From Geobacteraceae bacterium (GTDB lineage: Bacteria > Desulfobacterota > Desulfuromonadia > Geobacterales > Pseudopelobacteraceae), in NCBI GenBank assembly GCA_025355325.1, contig JANXZX010000143.1, forward strand, positions 1-53,860: DNA of 53,860 nucleotides. The letters run 5' to 3'. The position numbers and the translations under genes are program-made. Position 1 is the first letter of the stretch; every line of letters begins with the position of its first letter. The notes under the pieces were generated by a model that was not told the origin of the DNA, did not search any database, and saw only the letters and a program-made list of their open reading frames with translations. Shown in pieces: positions 15,047 through 23,241 of the stretch.

Positions 15047-16980
15047 GCACGCCCATAAAAACCGCCGTAATACTTTGTACCTGTAGCGGCATTATCAGCG
15101 AGCGGATTGACTGGGCAGAGGTGCAAACGCTCCTGGCCGGCCATCCGTCAAAGCCGGTTTTCCTGGTTGATGAGCTGGCCTGCGGCGTTGATAATTTGGA
15201 ACATCTGGCTGCATGGCTCGTTCAAGAGCAGCCATCCCGCGTCGTTGTGGCGGCCTGCTCCCCCCGGGAACATGAAACAACCTTCCGAAAGCTGCTGAGC
15301 GATGCCGGCATAAATCCGTGGTTCATGCAGTTCGTCAATGTACGTGAGCAGGTGGCCTGGGTTACTGAAGATCCCCGGGCGGCAACCGCCAAGGCGGCCC
15401 GCCTGCTGCATGCCGCACTGAACAGGGTACAGCGCCATGAACCGCTCAGCGAGCGGAGTGTGCCGGTACGCACCGAAGTGGCCGTAATCGGTTCCGGCCC
15501 GGCCGGAATGCAGGCGACCCTGACTCTGGCCCGGGCCGGCCGTCAGGTGACTCTGATCGAGAAGGAACCGGTCATCGGCGGGTTGCCGGTGCGATTTGAG
15601 GAATTGTTTCCCAATCTTGAATGCGGCCCCTGTCTGCTGGAGCCGGTCATGGGCGATCTGCTGCATGGCCACGAAAGCGCCAACGTCAACCTGCTGACCC
15701 TTTCCGAGGTGACTGAAGTCAAGGGGAGTTTCGGCAACTGGACGATCACGGTCAAACAGAAGCCGCGCTTCATCAATCCTGATCTTTGTATCGGCTGTAT
15801 GATCTGTGCCGAGGTGTGCCCGGAACGACGCCCCAACCGCTGGAACGGCAGTGGTGAAATTGCTGCGGTGGCTGTACCGTTTGCCGGTACGCTGCCCAAC
15901 CTGCCGCATATCGATGCCGAAACCTGTCTCAGGCTCAAGGGAGAGGAATGCAGTGCCTGTCTGGCCGAATGTCCGGTGGAAGGTTCCCTCGATTTTGATG
16001 ATCAAGAGCGGGAATATACCATCGAGGCGGGGGCAATCATTATTGCCAGCGGTGCGGAGGAAAAACAGGACCTGCCTGCGTCATTCGCCAATCAGGAAGA
16101 CGTTCATACCGCCTATTCCTTTGAACGCCTGCTGGCCATGAATGGACCGAGTGGCGGTGAACTGCTCAAGGCGGACGGTACCGCGCCGAAATCTCTGGCT
16201 ATTGTTCAATGCGCCGGTTCGCTGGACAGCAGCGAAGTCAGCTACTGCAGCGGCACCTGCTGCCGGGCCGCAGCCAAGTATGCCCATTTGGCCTCCGGCA
16301 AGGTGGCGGGGATTTCCGTCTCCCGCCTGGTACGGGAACAGTCGTTCCCCGGCGTGGATGCCGGACGTCAGTTTCATCACGATCACAGCACGGTCGTACG
16401 GTACGGTGCGTTTTCGGAACTGACGGTTACCGGCACGGAATCCGGGAGAAACATAATGATTGACGGCGGAACGACCGTCCGTGCCGACATGATCGTGCTC
16501 TGCCGCCCGATAGTGCCGAGTGCCGGTACCGCCGAATGTCTGTCATTGCTGGATCTTGACCGGGATGAGGCGGGCTTCATCGCCCCGCTGCATTCGCTGT
16601 CGGGGTCGTGCGCGACAACGCTCAAAGGGGTCTATCTTGCCGGAAGCTGCCGCGGCCCCGGTGATATCCGGGACGCCTTTGCCACGGGAACCGCTGCGGC
16701 CGGTTTGGCGCTGTCGGATCTGGTAGACGGTCGCGATCTGGTCATAGACCCGCAGGTGGCGGTGGTTGACGCAACCATATGTGCCGGCTGCAAAACCTGT
16801 ATCCAGCTCTGTCCATACAAGGCTATCTCCTGGAACGATGTCGAGAAGGTTGCGGAAGTTTCCGACATGCTCTGTCGCGGCTGTGGAACGTGTGTGGCCT
16901 CCTGTCCATCCGGAGCTATTACCGGGCGCGGTTTCTCGCGTGAGATGCTGCGTGCTGAGCTTGAGGGGGTATTGTCATGA
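15043..16980 (+). CDS. hdrA: HdrA-like iron-sulfur flavoprotein
   Basis: A 645-residue flavoprotein homologous to the bifurcating subunit of heterodisulfide reductase. The start at 15043 is fixed by the ATGA overlap with the protease. An N-terminal Cys-containing region (LCTCSG, about 11-16) precedes the FAD-binding GSGPAG at 150-155. Fe-S motifs are CIGCMICAEVCP (249-260), Cys295/Cys303/Cys306/Cys310, CAGCKTCIQLCP (580-591) and CRGCGTCVASCP (611-622). In methanogens HdrA accepts electrons through MvhD and bifurcates them to HdrBC and ferredoxin. No HdrB or HdrC occurs in this window, so the partner acceptor is unknown. Confidence 0.92.
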   Translation: MSTPIKTAVILCTCSGIISERIDWAEVQTLLAGHPSKPVFLVDELACGVDNLEHLAAWLVQEQPSRVVVAACSPREHETTFRKLLSDAGINPWFMQFVNVREQVAWVTEDPRAATAKAARLLHAALNRVQRHEPLSERSVPVRTEVAVIGSGPAGMQATLTLARAGRQVTLIEKEPVIGGLPVRFEELFPNLECGPCLLEPVMGDLLHGHESANVNLLTLSEVTEVKGSFGNWTITVKQKPRFINPDLCIGCMICAEVCPERRPNRWNGSGEIAAVAVPFAGTLPNLPHIDAETCLRLKGEECSACLAECPVEGSLDFDDQEREYTIEAGAIIIASGAEEKQDLPASFANQEDVHTAYSFERLLAMNGPSGGELLKADGTAPKSLAIVQCAGSLDSSEVSYCSGTCCRAAAKYAHLASGKVAGISVSRLVREQSFPGVDAGRQFHHDHSTVVRYGAFSELTVTGTESGRNIMIDGGTTVRADMIVLCRPIVPSAGTAECLSLLDLDRDEAGFIAPLHSLSGSCATTLKGVYLAGSCRGPGDIRDAFATGTAAAGLALSDLVDGRDLVIDPQVAVVDATICAGCKTCIQLCPYKAISWNDVEKVAEVSDMLCRGCGTCVASCPSGAITGRGFSREMLRAELEGVLS

Positions 16981-17426
16981 GTTGTCAGACTCTTCCAACT
17001 GAGCAAACTGCCGAAACTTCAAGCGCTAACGTTACTCCCGGACCGCTGAGAATTGTTGCTTTTCTGTGCAACTGGTGCTCTTATGCCGGAGCTGACAAGG
17101 CTGGATCAAACCAGCTTCCGGTGCCTTCCGAACTCTCGGTTATCCGGGTAATGTGCTCGGGTCGCATCGAGCCTCCTTTGATTCTTGAAGCTTTTCAAAA
17201 AGGTGCTGATGGTGTGATGGTCTTGGCCTGCCATCCTGGTGACTGTCATTACAAAGAAGGGAATATACGGGCATTTTGCCGGGCAGAACTGCTGCAGAAT
17301 CTGGTTCCGCAACTCGGCATTGATCCGAAACGCTTCCGGTTTGATTATGTATCAGCAGCGGAGGCTGAAAAATTTTCACGAATAACGAACGAATTTGTTG
17401 ATAAAATGCGGTCAATTAGGCTATAG
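16977..17426 (+). CDS. mvhD: MvhD-type [2Fe-2S] electron-transfer subunit
   Basis: A 149-residue ferredoxin-like adaptor that links Mvh hydrogenase to HdrA. Its conserved Cys pattern is complete: FLCNWCSYAGADKAG (about 29-43), MCSGRI (about 59-64) and ACHPGDCHYKEGN (about 84-96). The start overlaps the hdrA stop in an ATGA, indicating coupled translation. The first ~22 residues are a Ser/Thr-rich extension. It is followed after 30 bases by the TusA-like gene. Confidence 0.92.
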   Translation: MSCQTLPTEQTAETSSANVTPGPLRIVAFLCNWCSYAGADKAGSNQLPVPSELSVIRVMCSGRIEPPLILEAFQKGADGVMVLACHPGDCHYKEGNIRAFCRAELLQNLVPQLGIDPKRFRFDYVSAAEAEKFSRITNEFVDKMRSIRL

Positions 17427-17458
17427 AAATAGTGAATTTATTTTAAAAGGAGAACGTG

Positions 17459-17683
17459 ATGGCCACTCATAATCTTGACTGTATCGGACTTAAATGCCCC
17501 CAGCCAACTCTGAAAGTAACAGTGATGGCGGTAAAAATGAAGCCGGGCGATATTCTTGAAGTCCTGGCGGACTGTTCTACCTTTGAAAAAGATGTGCGTG
17601 ACTGGTGTACCCGTGCCAAGAAAACCATTTTGTGGTGCAAAGATGAAGGTGGCGGAAAGAAGAGAGTTCAGATCAAGTTCTGA
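17459..17683 (+). CDS. TusA/SirA-family sulfur carrier protein
   Basis: A 74-residue protein of the TusA fold. The signature DCIGLKCPQPTLK contains the sulfur-accepting Cys of the CPxP motif. I place the start at ATG 17459, six bases after GGAG; a GTG at 17456 is one codon longer. TusA proteins carry sulfane sulfur to tRNA thiolation or, in sulfur-metabolising bacteria, to dissimilatory enzymes. Extra Cys residues (Cys37, Cys47, Cys60 region) are present. The location directly behind mvhD-hdrA suggests a role in cytosolic sulfur transfer linked to that module; this is inference. Confidence 0.85.
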   Translation: MATHNLDCIGLKCPQPTLKVTVMAVKMKPGDILEVLADCSTFEKDVRDWCTRAKKTILWCKDEGGGKKRVQIKF

Positions 17684-17737
17684 TCTCCATCACGTATAAT
17701 CTTAATGCATAGTAAACCAAACTGATAAGCAGATAGT

Positions 17738-17771
17738 CTCCAGCTGTGCTCATTGCCAGCTGGAGGATTTT
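17738..17771 (+). terminator. probable terminator after the mvh-hdr operon
   Basis: CTCCAGCTG (17738-17746) pairs perfectly with CAGCTGGAG (17757-17765) across a 10-nt loop, followed by GATTTT. The T run is short. It closes the mvhG-to-tusA transcript. Confidence 0.65.
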
Positions 17772-18161
17772 GCAACCATTCTCAAACAGTGCGTGGCTGT
17801 TGTTTAGCCATCATGTTTCCTCTCCTCTATTTCGCCACATTTCCTTAAAATACCCGTCACTCCCCAGGTTGATTCCATAACCTTTTGACTCTGCATCATT
17901 TTATTACCAAGTTGTTTTCGGGCATTTAGTTCGAAATATATCTAAAACGGCTATTTAACGTACCGGTTTACGTCATAAGACCGATTATATTTTAAAATAA
18001 CATTCTATTATCTGAATATATAATTTTCCATATTTAAAACATGTTGTAAACCATATATTTAAATACTGATATGCGTTATAAATTCAAGAATCTATATATT
18101 TGGAATTATGATTGCATTACAGGTTCTATTAAACTCATTATTCTCACCAGAGGGAGGTAGC
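17772..18161. other. AT-rich leader region of the porin gene
   Basis: This 390-bp stretch becomes strongly AT-rich from about 17930 onward and probably holds the promoter of the porin-cytochrome block. I looked for sigma-54 and c-di-GMP riboswitch signatures and found none convincing. No reading frame with a ribosome site is present. Confidence 0.4.
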
Positions 18162-19709
18162 ATGAAAAAGAGAAACATCAGGAAAATTGCATTAGCGCTT
18201 GTACTGGGGATGATGGTTCCATTGTCCGCACATGCGGCAGAGGCTGATCTTCAACTTAAGATCGACCAGCTGACCAAAGAGGTTAATGACCTCAAGGGTT
18301 CAGTCAAGAAGGTCGAGGACAAGTCAATTGGCAAATGGTTGACAATTGGCGGCGATTATCGCTTCCGAGCCGATAGTCTGCATGGGGAGACTGTGGCGTA
18401 TACTAATGCCATGGTTTTGGGTGGGCTTATGCCAAAGGTGATGGGCGGAACAATGACTATGGCGGACGCTATGGCCGCTGCGGCTGTTCCCGCTGATAAG
18501 CCAAAAAATGAATCACTGTATACCAATAAATTCGGGCTTGATCTGCATGCCAAGGCAACTCAGGATGTAACGGTCAATGTTAAACTTGCAATGTACAAAT
18601 CCTTCGGTTCCGAAGGCACTGAGGCAACAACCGGCACCTACTTTGCGGATCGTGTCGGCGTGATGGACGGTACCATCAGCCACGTGCCATCCAGCAGTCT
18701 GCTCAATGTGGATCGGGCGTACGCTACCTGGAGCAACATTGCCGATCAGCCAGTCTGGTTTTCAGTAGGTCGTCGTCCCTCTACGGACGGTGCTCCGAGC
18801 AACCTGCGTTCGAACAAGGAGCGTCCCGGTAACGGTGGAACACCTGCTCTGCTCGTTGATTATGCATTCGACGGTATGACTCTTGGGTATGCCCCTGACA
18901 TTGATATGCTGCCCGGCGCATATGCCAAAGTGTGCTACGGTCGAGGCTTCGACAGCGGCTTCAAGACAGCAAACAACAGCCTTAAAGATACTGACATGCT
19001 GGGTGTTGCAATCATCCCGATTGAAACTGACCCGCTCCGCGTCTGGCTGCAATGGAACAGAGGCTATAATATTTTTGATCAATCAGCAATGAGCACTACC
19101 TCTTTCGGTATGCCGTTTTCTGCTACCACCAATCTTGGATACATCGATTGGTTCGGCGCAGGTGCAATGAGTACCCTCAAAAAAGTTGGTCCCGGCAGTT
19201 TAAATTTCTTTGCGGATTTTGGTGTTAGTATGACTAATCCAAACGGCAACACTTCAAACGGACTTGGCCTCATGACCAATACCTTTGATGGGATTTTCGC
19301 AGGACAGGCAAATGATACGTCCAGCAAAAACGGTTGGGCTGTATATGCTGGCGTACGCTATGACCTGCCATCAAAAACCAAGATTGGTTTTGAATTCAAT
19401 CATGGTTCGGAAAACTGGATTCCCTTTACTCCGGCGGCCGATGATATGTGGACAAGCAAGCTTGGTGTACGCGGTAACGTTTTTGAACCGTACATCATCC
19501 AGGAGCTGAACCTGAAGCCGATTTCCAGCTATTTCGCCAAGGCATTCTTCAAACTTGGCTATCAGTATTATGATTTTGAGTACACCGGCAGCAATAACTG
19601 GGTTGGCGCTCCGGTAAAAATTTCCTCCATACAGCCAACAACGGCATTGATGATGGCACCTGTTAAAACAGCCCACGATGTCTATGCAACATTCGAAGTA
19701 AAGTTCTAA
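18162..19709 (+). CDS. outer-membrane beta-barrel porin-like protein (DUF3373/ExtI-like)
   Basis: A 515-residue exported protein. The start at 18162 follows GGGAGG by six bases; a longer frame from 18108 is unlikely. The signal peptide ends near AHAAEA (residue 26). A short coiled coil (LQLKIDQLTKEVNDLKGSV, about 28-46) precedes a long barrel-type region of alternating hydrophobic/aromatic strands ending in a C-terminal Phe (YATFEVKF), the usual barrel-assembly signal. It resembles barrels found beside rhodanese and cytochrome genes in Geobacter extHIJKL clusters, where ExtI has been linked to selenite/tellurite handling (recalled, not checked). Likely role: outer-membrane passage for the block's substrate. 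Confidence 0.72.
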   Translation: MKKRNIRKIALALVLGMMVPLSAHAAEADLQLKIDQLTKEVNDLKGSVKKVEDKSIGKWLTIGGDYRFRADSLHGETVAYTNAMVLGGLMPKVMGGTMTMADAMAAAAVPADKPKNESLYTNKFGLDLHAKATQDVTVNVKLAMYKSFGSEGTEATTGTYFADRVGVMDGTISHVPSSSLLNVDRAYATWSNIADQPVWFSVGRRPSTDGAPSNLRSNKERPGNGGTPALLVDYAFDGMTLGYAPDIDMLPGAYAKVCYGRGFDSGFKTANNSLKDTDMLGVAIIPIETDPLRVWLQWNRGYNIFDQSAMSTTSFGMPFSATTNLGYIDWFGAGAMSTLKKVGPGSLNFFADFGVSMTNPNGNTSNGLGLMTNTFDGIFAGQANDTSSKNGWAVYAGVRYDLPSKTKIGFEFNHGSENWIPFTPAADDMWTSKLGVRGNVFEPYIIQELNLKPISSYFAKAFFKLGYQYYDFEYTGSNNWVGAPVKISSIQPTTALMMAPVKTAHDVYATFEVKF

Positions 19710-19717
19710 ACGTGGTT

Positions 19718-19752
19718 GACTGTCGGGGGAACTGAACTTTCCCTCGACAGTC
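19718..19752 (+). terminator. hairpin between porin and small exported gene
   Basis: GACTGTCGGGGGAA (19718-19731) pairs with 19739-19752 with a single mismatch across a seven-base loop. No T tract follows, so it may act as an mRNA-stabilising or partial-termination hairpin that sets porin levels apart from downstream genes. Confidence 0.5.
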
Positions 19753-19815
19753 ACTTGCAAAACATAAGCTGCCTGCTACACTACTAATCAGTAAATTCAA
19801 CAAGGAGCATCGACA

Positions 19816-20139
19816 ATGAAAAAAATAATTTCGATAATCATGGTTATGGCACTCATGCTTATTTCTTCGCTTACCGTTGTTAAAACAGCAAGCGCTGAAG
19901 AAATGAAAATGACCGGTACAATTACAAAAATCGCGCTTGCTGCCGATGGTAAATCTGCAACAGCAGTTCTGAAAGACAGCAAGACGGAAGCTTTGGTCAC
20001 TATTACCATTACTGATGACCTTACCCTCGATAAGTTCAAGGACAAGCGAATCGTTGAAGGTGATGAAATCCGTACAAAATATGATGCCGAAGGTGGCAAG
20101 AACACAAGCAAGATGTTCAAAAAAACCGCCGGTTGTTAG
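19816..20139 (+). CDS. small exported protein ending in Gly-Cys
   Basis: A 107-residue protein with a signal peptide (to about residue 28, KTASAEE). The ~79-residue mature part is beta-rich (MTGTITKIALAADGKSA, VTITITDDLTL) and ends in ...KKTAGC, with Cys as the very last residue and the only mature Cys. AAGGAG precedes the ATG. Its C-terminal region (GDEIRTKYDAEGGKNTSKM) resembles residues about 106-127 of the rhodanese protein encoded next, so the two probably share a small domain. Position is between porin and rhodanese, like the small gene in ext-type clusters. Function unknown. Confidence 0.75.
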   Translation: MKKIISIIMVMALMLISSLTVVKTASAEEMKMTGTITKIALAADGKSATAVLKDSKTEALVTITITDDLTLDKFKDKRIVEGDEIRTKYDAEGGKNTSKMFKKTAGC

Positions 20140-20167
20140 GCGGATAACTCAAGGAGGATCATGAACT

Positions 20168-21571
20168 ATGATTACAAAGACTCTTCTGTTTACCGCATCT
20201 GTTTGTATCACAGCGGCAGCCGCGTTTGCTGCTGACCCCTCCGTACCGGCTGCTCCGGCTGCCAAGCCGACTATGGGGAAGGCATGCGCCCTCTGTCACA
20301 AGGCTGAACCGAATGCGGTGCGCGGCAACTTTGATCTCGTGACGTTCAAGGCCAAAACAATCCAGGTGAAGTTGGATGATGCCGCTGAACTGTTCAAGTT
20401 TGACGAGGACGAGATCAAGGTCGTAAACGGAGTTGGAAGGACCGGTGACGGGGAGTTCTTGAAGGATAACCTGGTAAAAAAGGGGCATGAAATCAAAATT
20501 GAGTACGTTGAAAAAAACGGTGTGAAGACGGCAACCAAGCTGATTATGAAGCCTCCGGTTAATATTTCGGATGATATGCTGATGAAAACCGCCGATATCG
20601 AGAAACTCGTTGCCCAGGGACCCGAAAAAGGTAAGTATTTCCTCTATGATTCGCGTCCGCTGCCTCGCTTCCAGGAAGGTTTCATTCCAACAGCCATCAA
20701 TCTTCCGTTTCCCGCTTTCGATAAAATGGCCGATAAACTGCTGCCAAAGGACAAGTCAGCTCTGGTCATTTTCTACTGTGCCGGCGTCACCTGCAACATG
20801 AGTCCCGGTTCGGCTGACAAGGCCAGAAAACTTGGCTACACCAACGTGAAGGTCTACAAAGACGGCATGCCCGGCTGGTCAGAGAAAAACTACGGCACCC
20901 TCTCCACCCAGTTTCTGAAAGAAGCCTATAACGATAAAGCTGTTCCATATGTGCTTCTTGATGCTCGTGATGGAAAAGATGCGGCGAAAGGTTTCATAAA
21001 GGGAGCGGTGACATTTCCGGCCAAAAGTGCGGCGAAAAGCGTAAAAAATCTCGCCGTCAAGAAAAATGCCCCGGTTATGGTATATGACCAAAAGGGTGGC
21101 AAAGATGCGGAAATTGTCGCCAAAGCATTGGTTAAGGCCGGATTCAAAAAAGTGCTGGTGTTGACCGGCGGCTTCGATGCCTGGCAGTCAGCCAAATACG
21201 ATGTTGCAAATGGCAAGCTGGCTGCCAAGGCAGAGTATGTACCTAAAGCAAGACCAGGCGAGATCAGTCTGGATGAGTTTAAGAAATATGCGTCTGCGCC
21301 CCCGACGGATGTCATGATCATTGATACCCGGACTGTTGCTGAGGCAAACCTCGGCATGCTCAAAACCGCCAAGCTGATTCCGGCCGAAGAAATCAAGGAT
21401 CGCCTTGCCGAAATTCCCAAGGACAAGCTGATTGTGTTCTACTGCAATACCGGTGTAATTGCCGAAGTCGCTTATAATTCCCTCAAAAGCCTTGGCTATA
21501 CAAATGTAAAATTTGCCAATGCCAAGGTCGAATTTGACAAAAAGGGCAACTATACTATTTCACAGGATTAA
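20168..21571 (+). CDS. exported monoheme triple-rhodanese protein
   Basis: A 467-residue periplasmic protein. A signal peptide ends near AAFAAD (residue 22). One c-type heme site is at Cys40-Ala-Leu-Cys43-His44. A small beta domain (about 50-130) follows. Three rhodanese-like domains come next: 136-243 with active-site-type Cys204 (FYCAGVTC), 245-345 where the Cys position is Asp307 (VYDQKGG), and 365-463 with Cys426 (FYCNTG). Rhodaneses move sulfane sulfur or bind oxyanions. Joining a heme to two potentially active and one degenerate rhodanese domain suggests redox chemistry on a persulfide or oxyanion. AGGAGG lies 11 bases upstream. It sits between the small exported gene and the octaheme cytochrome. 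Confidence 0.85.
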   Translation: MITKTLLFTASVCITAAAAFAADPSVPAAPAAKPTMGKACALCHKAEPNAVRGNFDLVTFKAKTIQVKLDDAAELFKFDEDEIKVVNGVGRTGDGEFLKDNLVKKGHEIKIEYVEKNGVKTATKLIMKPPVNISDDMLMKTADIEKLVAQGPEKGKYFLYDSRPLPRFQEGFIPTAINLPFPAFDKMADKLLPKDKSALVIFYCAGVTCNMSPGSADKARKLGYTNVKVYKDGMPGWSEKNYGTLSTQFLKEAYNDKAVPYVLLDARDGKDAAKGFIKGAVTFPAKSAAKSVKNLAVKKNAPVMVYDQKGGKDAEIVAKALVKAGFKKVLVLTGGFDAWQSAKYDVANGKLAAKAEYVPKARPGEISLDEFKKYASAPPTDVMIIDTRTVAEANLGMLKTAKLIPAEEIKDRLAEIPKDKLIVFYCNTGVIAEVAYNSLKSLGYTNVKFANAKVEFDKKGNYTISQD

Positions 21572-21579
21572 TGCTGCGC

Positions 21580-21614
21580 CGCACGCTATTTCGACTCGTT
21601 TGAAATAGCGTGCG
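21580..21614 (+). terminator. 13-bp perfect hairpin after the rhodanese gene
   Basis: CGCACGCTATTTC (21580-21592) pairs exactly with GAAATAGCGTGCG (21602-21614) over a nine-base loop, six bases after the stop codon. TGCTTAACC follows rather than a T run, so termination may be partial. Confidence 0.6.
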
Positions 21615-21746
21615 TGCTTAACCCGGTGTTGTTGCCACCATTTTTATTTACCCTGTTATATCTAATTATTCATATAAATAGATGCAACATGTTCCGGAAG
21701 CAAATCATTCAAAGTTTACAAATATATCAACAGTCGAAAGGAAACG

Positions 21747-23120
21747 ATGCACATGTCTCGAAGAATCACGGCAATCATGCTTGGATGTCTCGTGCTGGCT
21801 ACATTCGCACAGGCCAAGGACCATCCGGGAAAAGCGCAAATACTTAAAGATGGCTATCAGGGGCCGAAAACCTGTGAAAAGTGCCACCACGGCAAAGCCA
21901 AGGAGTTTTTGGGGACTGTCCATTGGAAACATGCCTCAAAGGTTGATCACGTTGACAATATTAACCCCAATGAAGAATATGGCATGAAAAACCGCATCTA
22001 TACGATGTGCAACGGCAACGATATTGTCAATAACCTGAAGGAAGTTCCTCCGAACGCACTTGGGAAGACAAAGTTCACCGGTTGCAATACCTGCCATCCA
22101 GGCGATCACACGAGTGACGTCGGCAGTACCGGTCCCGAAGCGGAGCAGGCTATCGACTGTCTGATCTGTCATTCAAGCAAGTACGACTTCAGCAAGAGAA
22201 AGCCGGTTAAGGATAATAACGGCAAGGTTGTGATGACTCAGGATCGCAGCACCGAGGCGGCGGCAAACATTGGCCGGCCGACGATCAAGAATTGCATGGT
22301 CTGTCACGAAGCTGCCGGTGGCGGTGCCATGATCAAGCGGGGCTTTTCAATGTCCAAGGAAGCTGAAGTTCATGTTTCCAAGGGTATAATCTGCGTTGAC
22401 TGTCACCAGGTGAAAAATCACAAATTCCCCACCGGTCGCGATCCCAACAACTGGGCTCATGACGGCATCTATATGACCTGTGCCGGCGAATGCCACAGTG
22501 AAACACCACATAAGGATGCAGACTATAACAGACACACAGCAAAAATTGCCTGCCAGACCTGTCATATACCTAAAACCGGTGGTGCCTTTTCAAAGGATTT
22601 CACCAAATGGGAAAAGCAGTCCAATGGTTTCTATGAACCTTCGACCCTGAAGCGTGAGGTTAATGAAACTTCCCCTGTCTACGCCTGGTATAATTTGACT
22701 GTCAGCAATACTCCGCAGTTTATTGGCCCCAAAGGAAGCAGAACTGACGGCAAAAGCAAAATTTACCCGTTCAAGATTTTCCAGGGAAAAGCGTACTTCA
22801 ACAAGAAGAACGGACAACTGCTGTCAATGGACTTTGCACCACCTATTGCAAACGGTGATTCACTGGCCGGGGTTGCATCTGCAGCTAAAATACTTGGCAT
22901 CAAGGATTATGAACCGGTTCCCGGCTGGCAGACAATTTACTTCGGCAGCAACCATCAGGTAACACCCAAGAACAAGGCGTTAAGCTGTGCCAACTGCCAC
23001 GCAGTTAATGGTGTGCTTAACTTTAAAGAGCTGGGATATGGTAGCAAGGAAGTTGATAAGCTGACAAATCCTGAACTTTATTTTGAAAAACTGCTCAAGC
23101 AACAGCAGGAGAACGAATAG
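21747..23120 (+). CDS. octaheme c-type cytochrome with one CX3CH site
   Basis: A 457-residue secreted multiheme cytochrome with a signal peptide (to about residue 23). Seven CXXCH sites occur at Cys43, 113, 138, 183, 216, 269 and 414. An eighth site reads Cys245-Ala-Gly-Glu-Cys249-His250, a CX3CH variant. Size, heme number and spacing recall the octaheme tetrathionate reductase (OTR)-like family, although no CXXCK site is present. Residues 285-405 form a heme-free domain. AAAGGAA precedes the start. It is followed by a strong terminator and then the molybdoenzyme operon. Substrate could be a sulfur or nitrogen oxyanion or it may only carry electrons. Confidence 0.85.
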   Translation: MHMSRRITAIMLGCLVLATFAQAKDHPGKAQILKDGYQGPKTCEKCHHGKAKEFLGTVHWKHASKVDHVDNINPNEEYGMKNRIYTMCNGNDIVNNLKEVPPNALGKTKFTGCNTCHPGDHTSDVGSTGPEAEQAIDCLICHSSKYDFSKRKPVKDNNGKVVMTQDRSTEAAANIGRPTIKNCMVCHEAAGGGAMIKRGFSMSKEAEVHVSKGIICVDCHQVKNHKFPTGRDPNNWAHDGIYMTCAGECHSETPHKDADYNRHTAKIACQTCHIPKTGGAFSKDFTKWEKQSNGFYEPSTLKREVNETSPVYAWYNLTVSNTPQFIGPKGSRTDGKSKIYPFKIFQGKAYFNKKNGQLLSMDFAPPIANGDSLAGVASAAKILGIKDYEPVPGWQTIYFGSNHQVTPKNKALSCANCHAVNGVLNFKELGYGSKEVDKLTNPELYFEKLLKQQQENE

Positions 23121-23135
23121 TAGTGAGAATGAGAG

Positions 23136-23168
23136 AAGGGGTGTGATTAATTCATACCCCTTTTTTTT
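23136..23168 (+). terminator. rho-independent terminator after octaheme gene
   Basis: AAGGGGTGTGA pairs with TCATACCCC(TT) with one G-T wobble, and a run of eight T follows at 23161-23168. This is a classical intrinsic terminator separating the porin/rhodanese/octaheme genes from the molybdoenzyme genes. Confidence 0.85.
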
Positions 23169-23241
23169 GCCATTATAATTTTAGCTTCAACTTCTTACCA
23201 AATTTTCTCTTACACCTAAGGTTTAACTCCGGAGGTAAATC

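Noticed and set aside
15148-16005. 285-codon minus-strand frame within hdrA
   Set aside because: Shadow of the HdrA coding frame; no ribosome site and composition typical of antisense frames.
17790-17805. possible sigma-54 promoter ahead of the porin (GTGGCTGTTGTTTAGCC)
   Set aside because: Spacing is correct but the -12 reads TTAGC and the -24 lacks TTGGCAC; it is also over 350 bases from the start codon.
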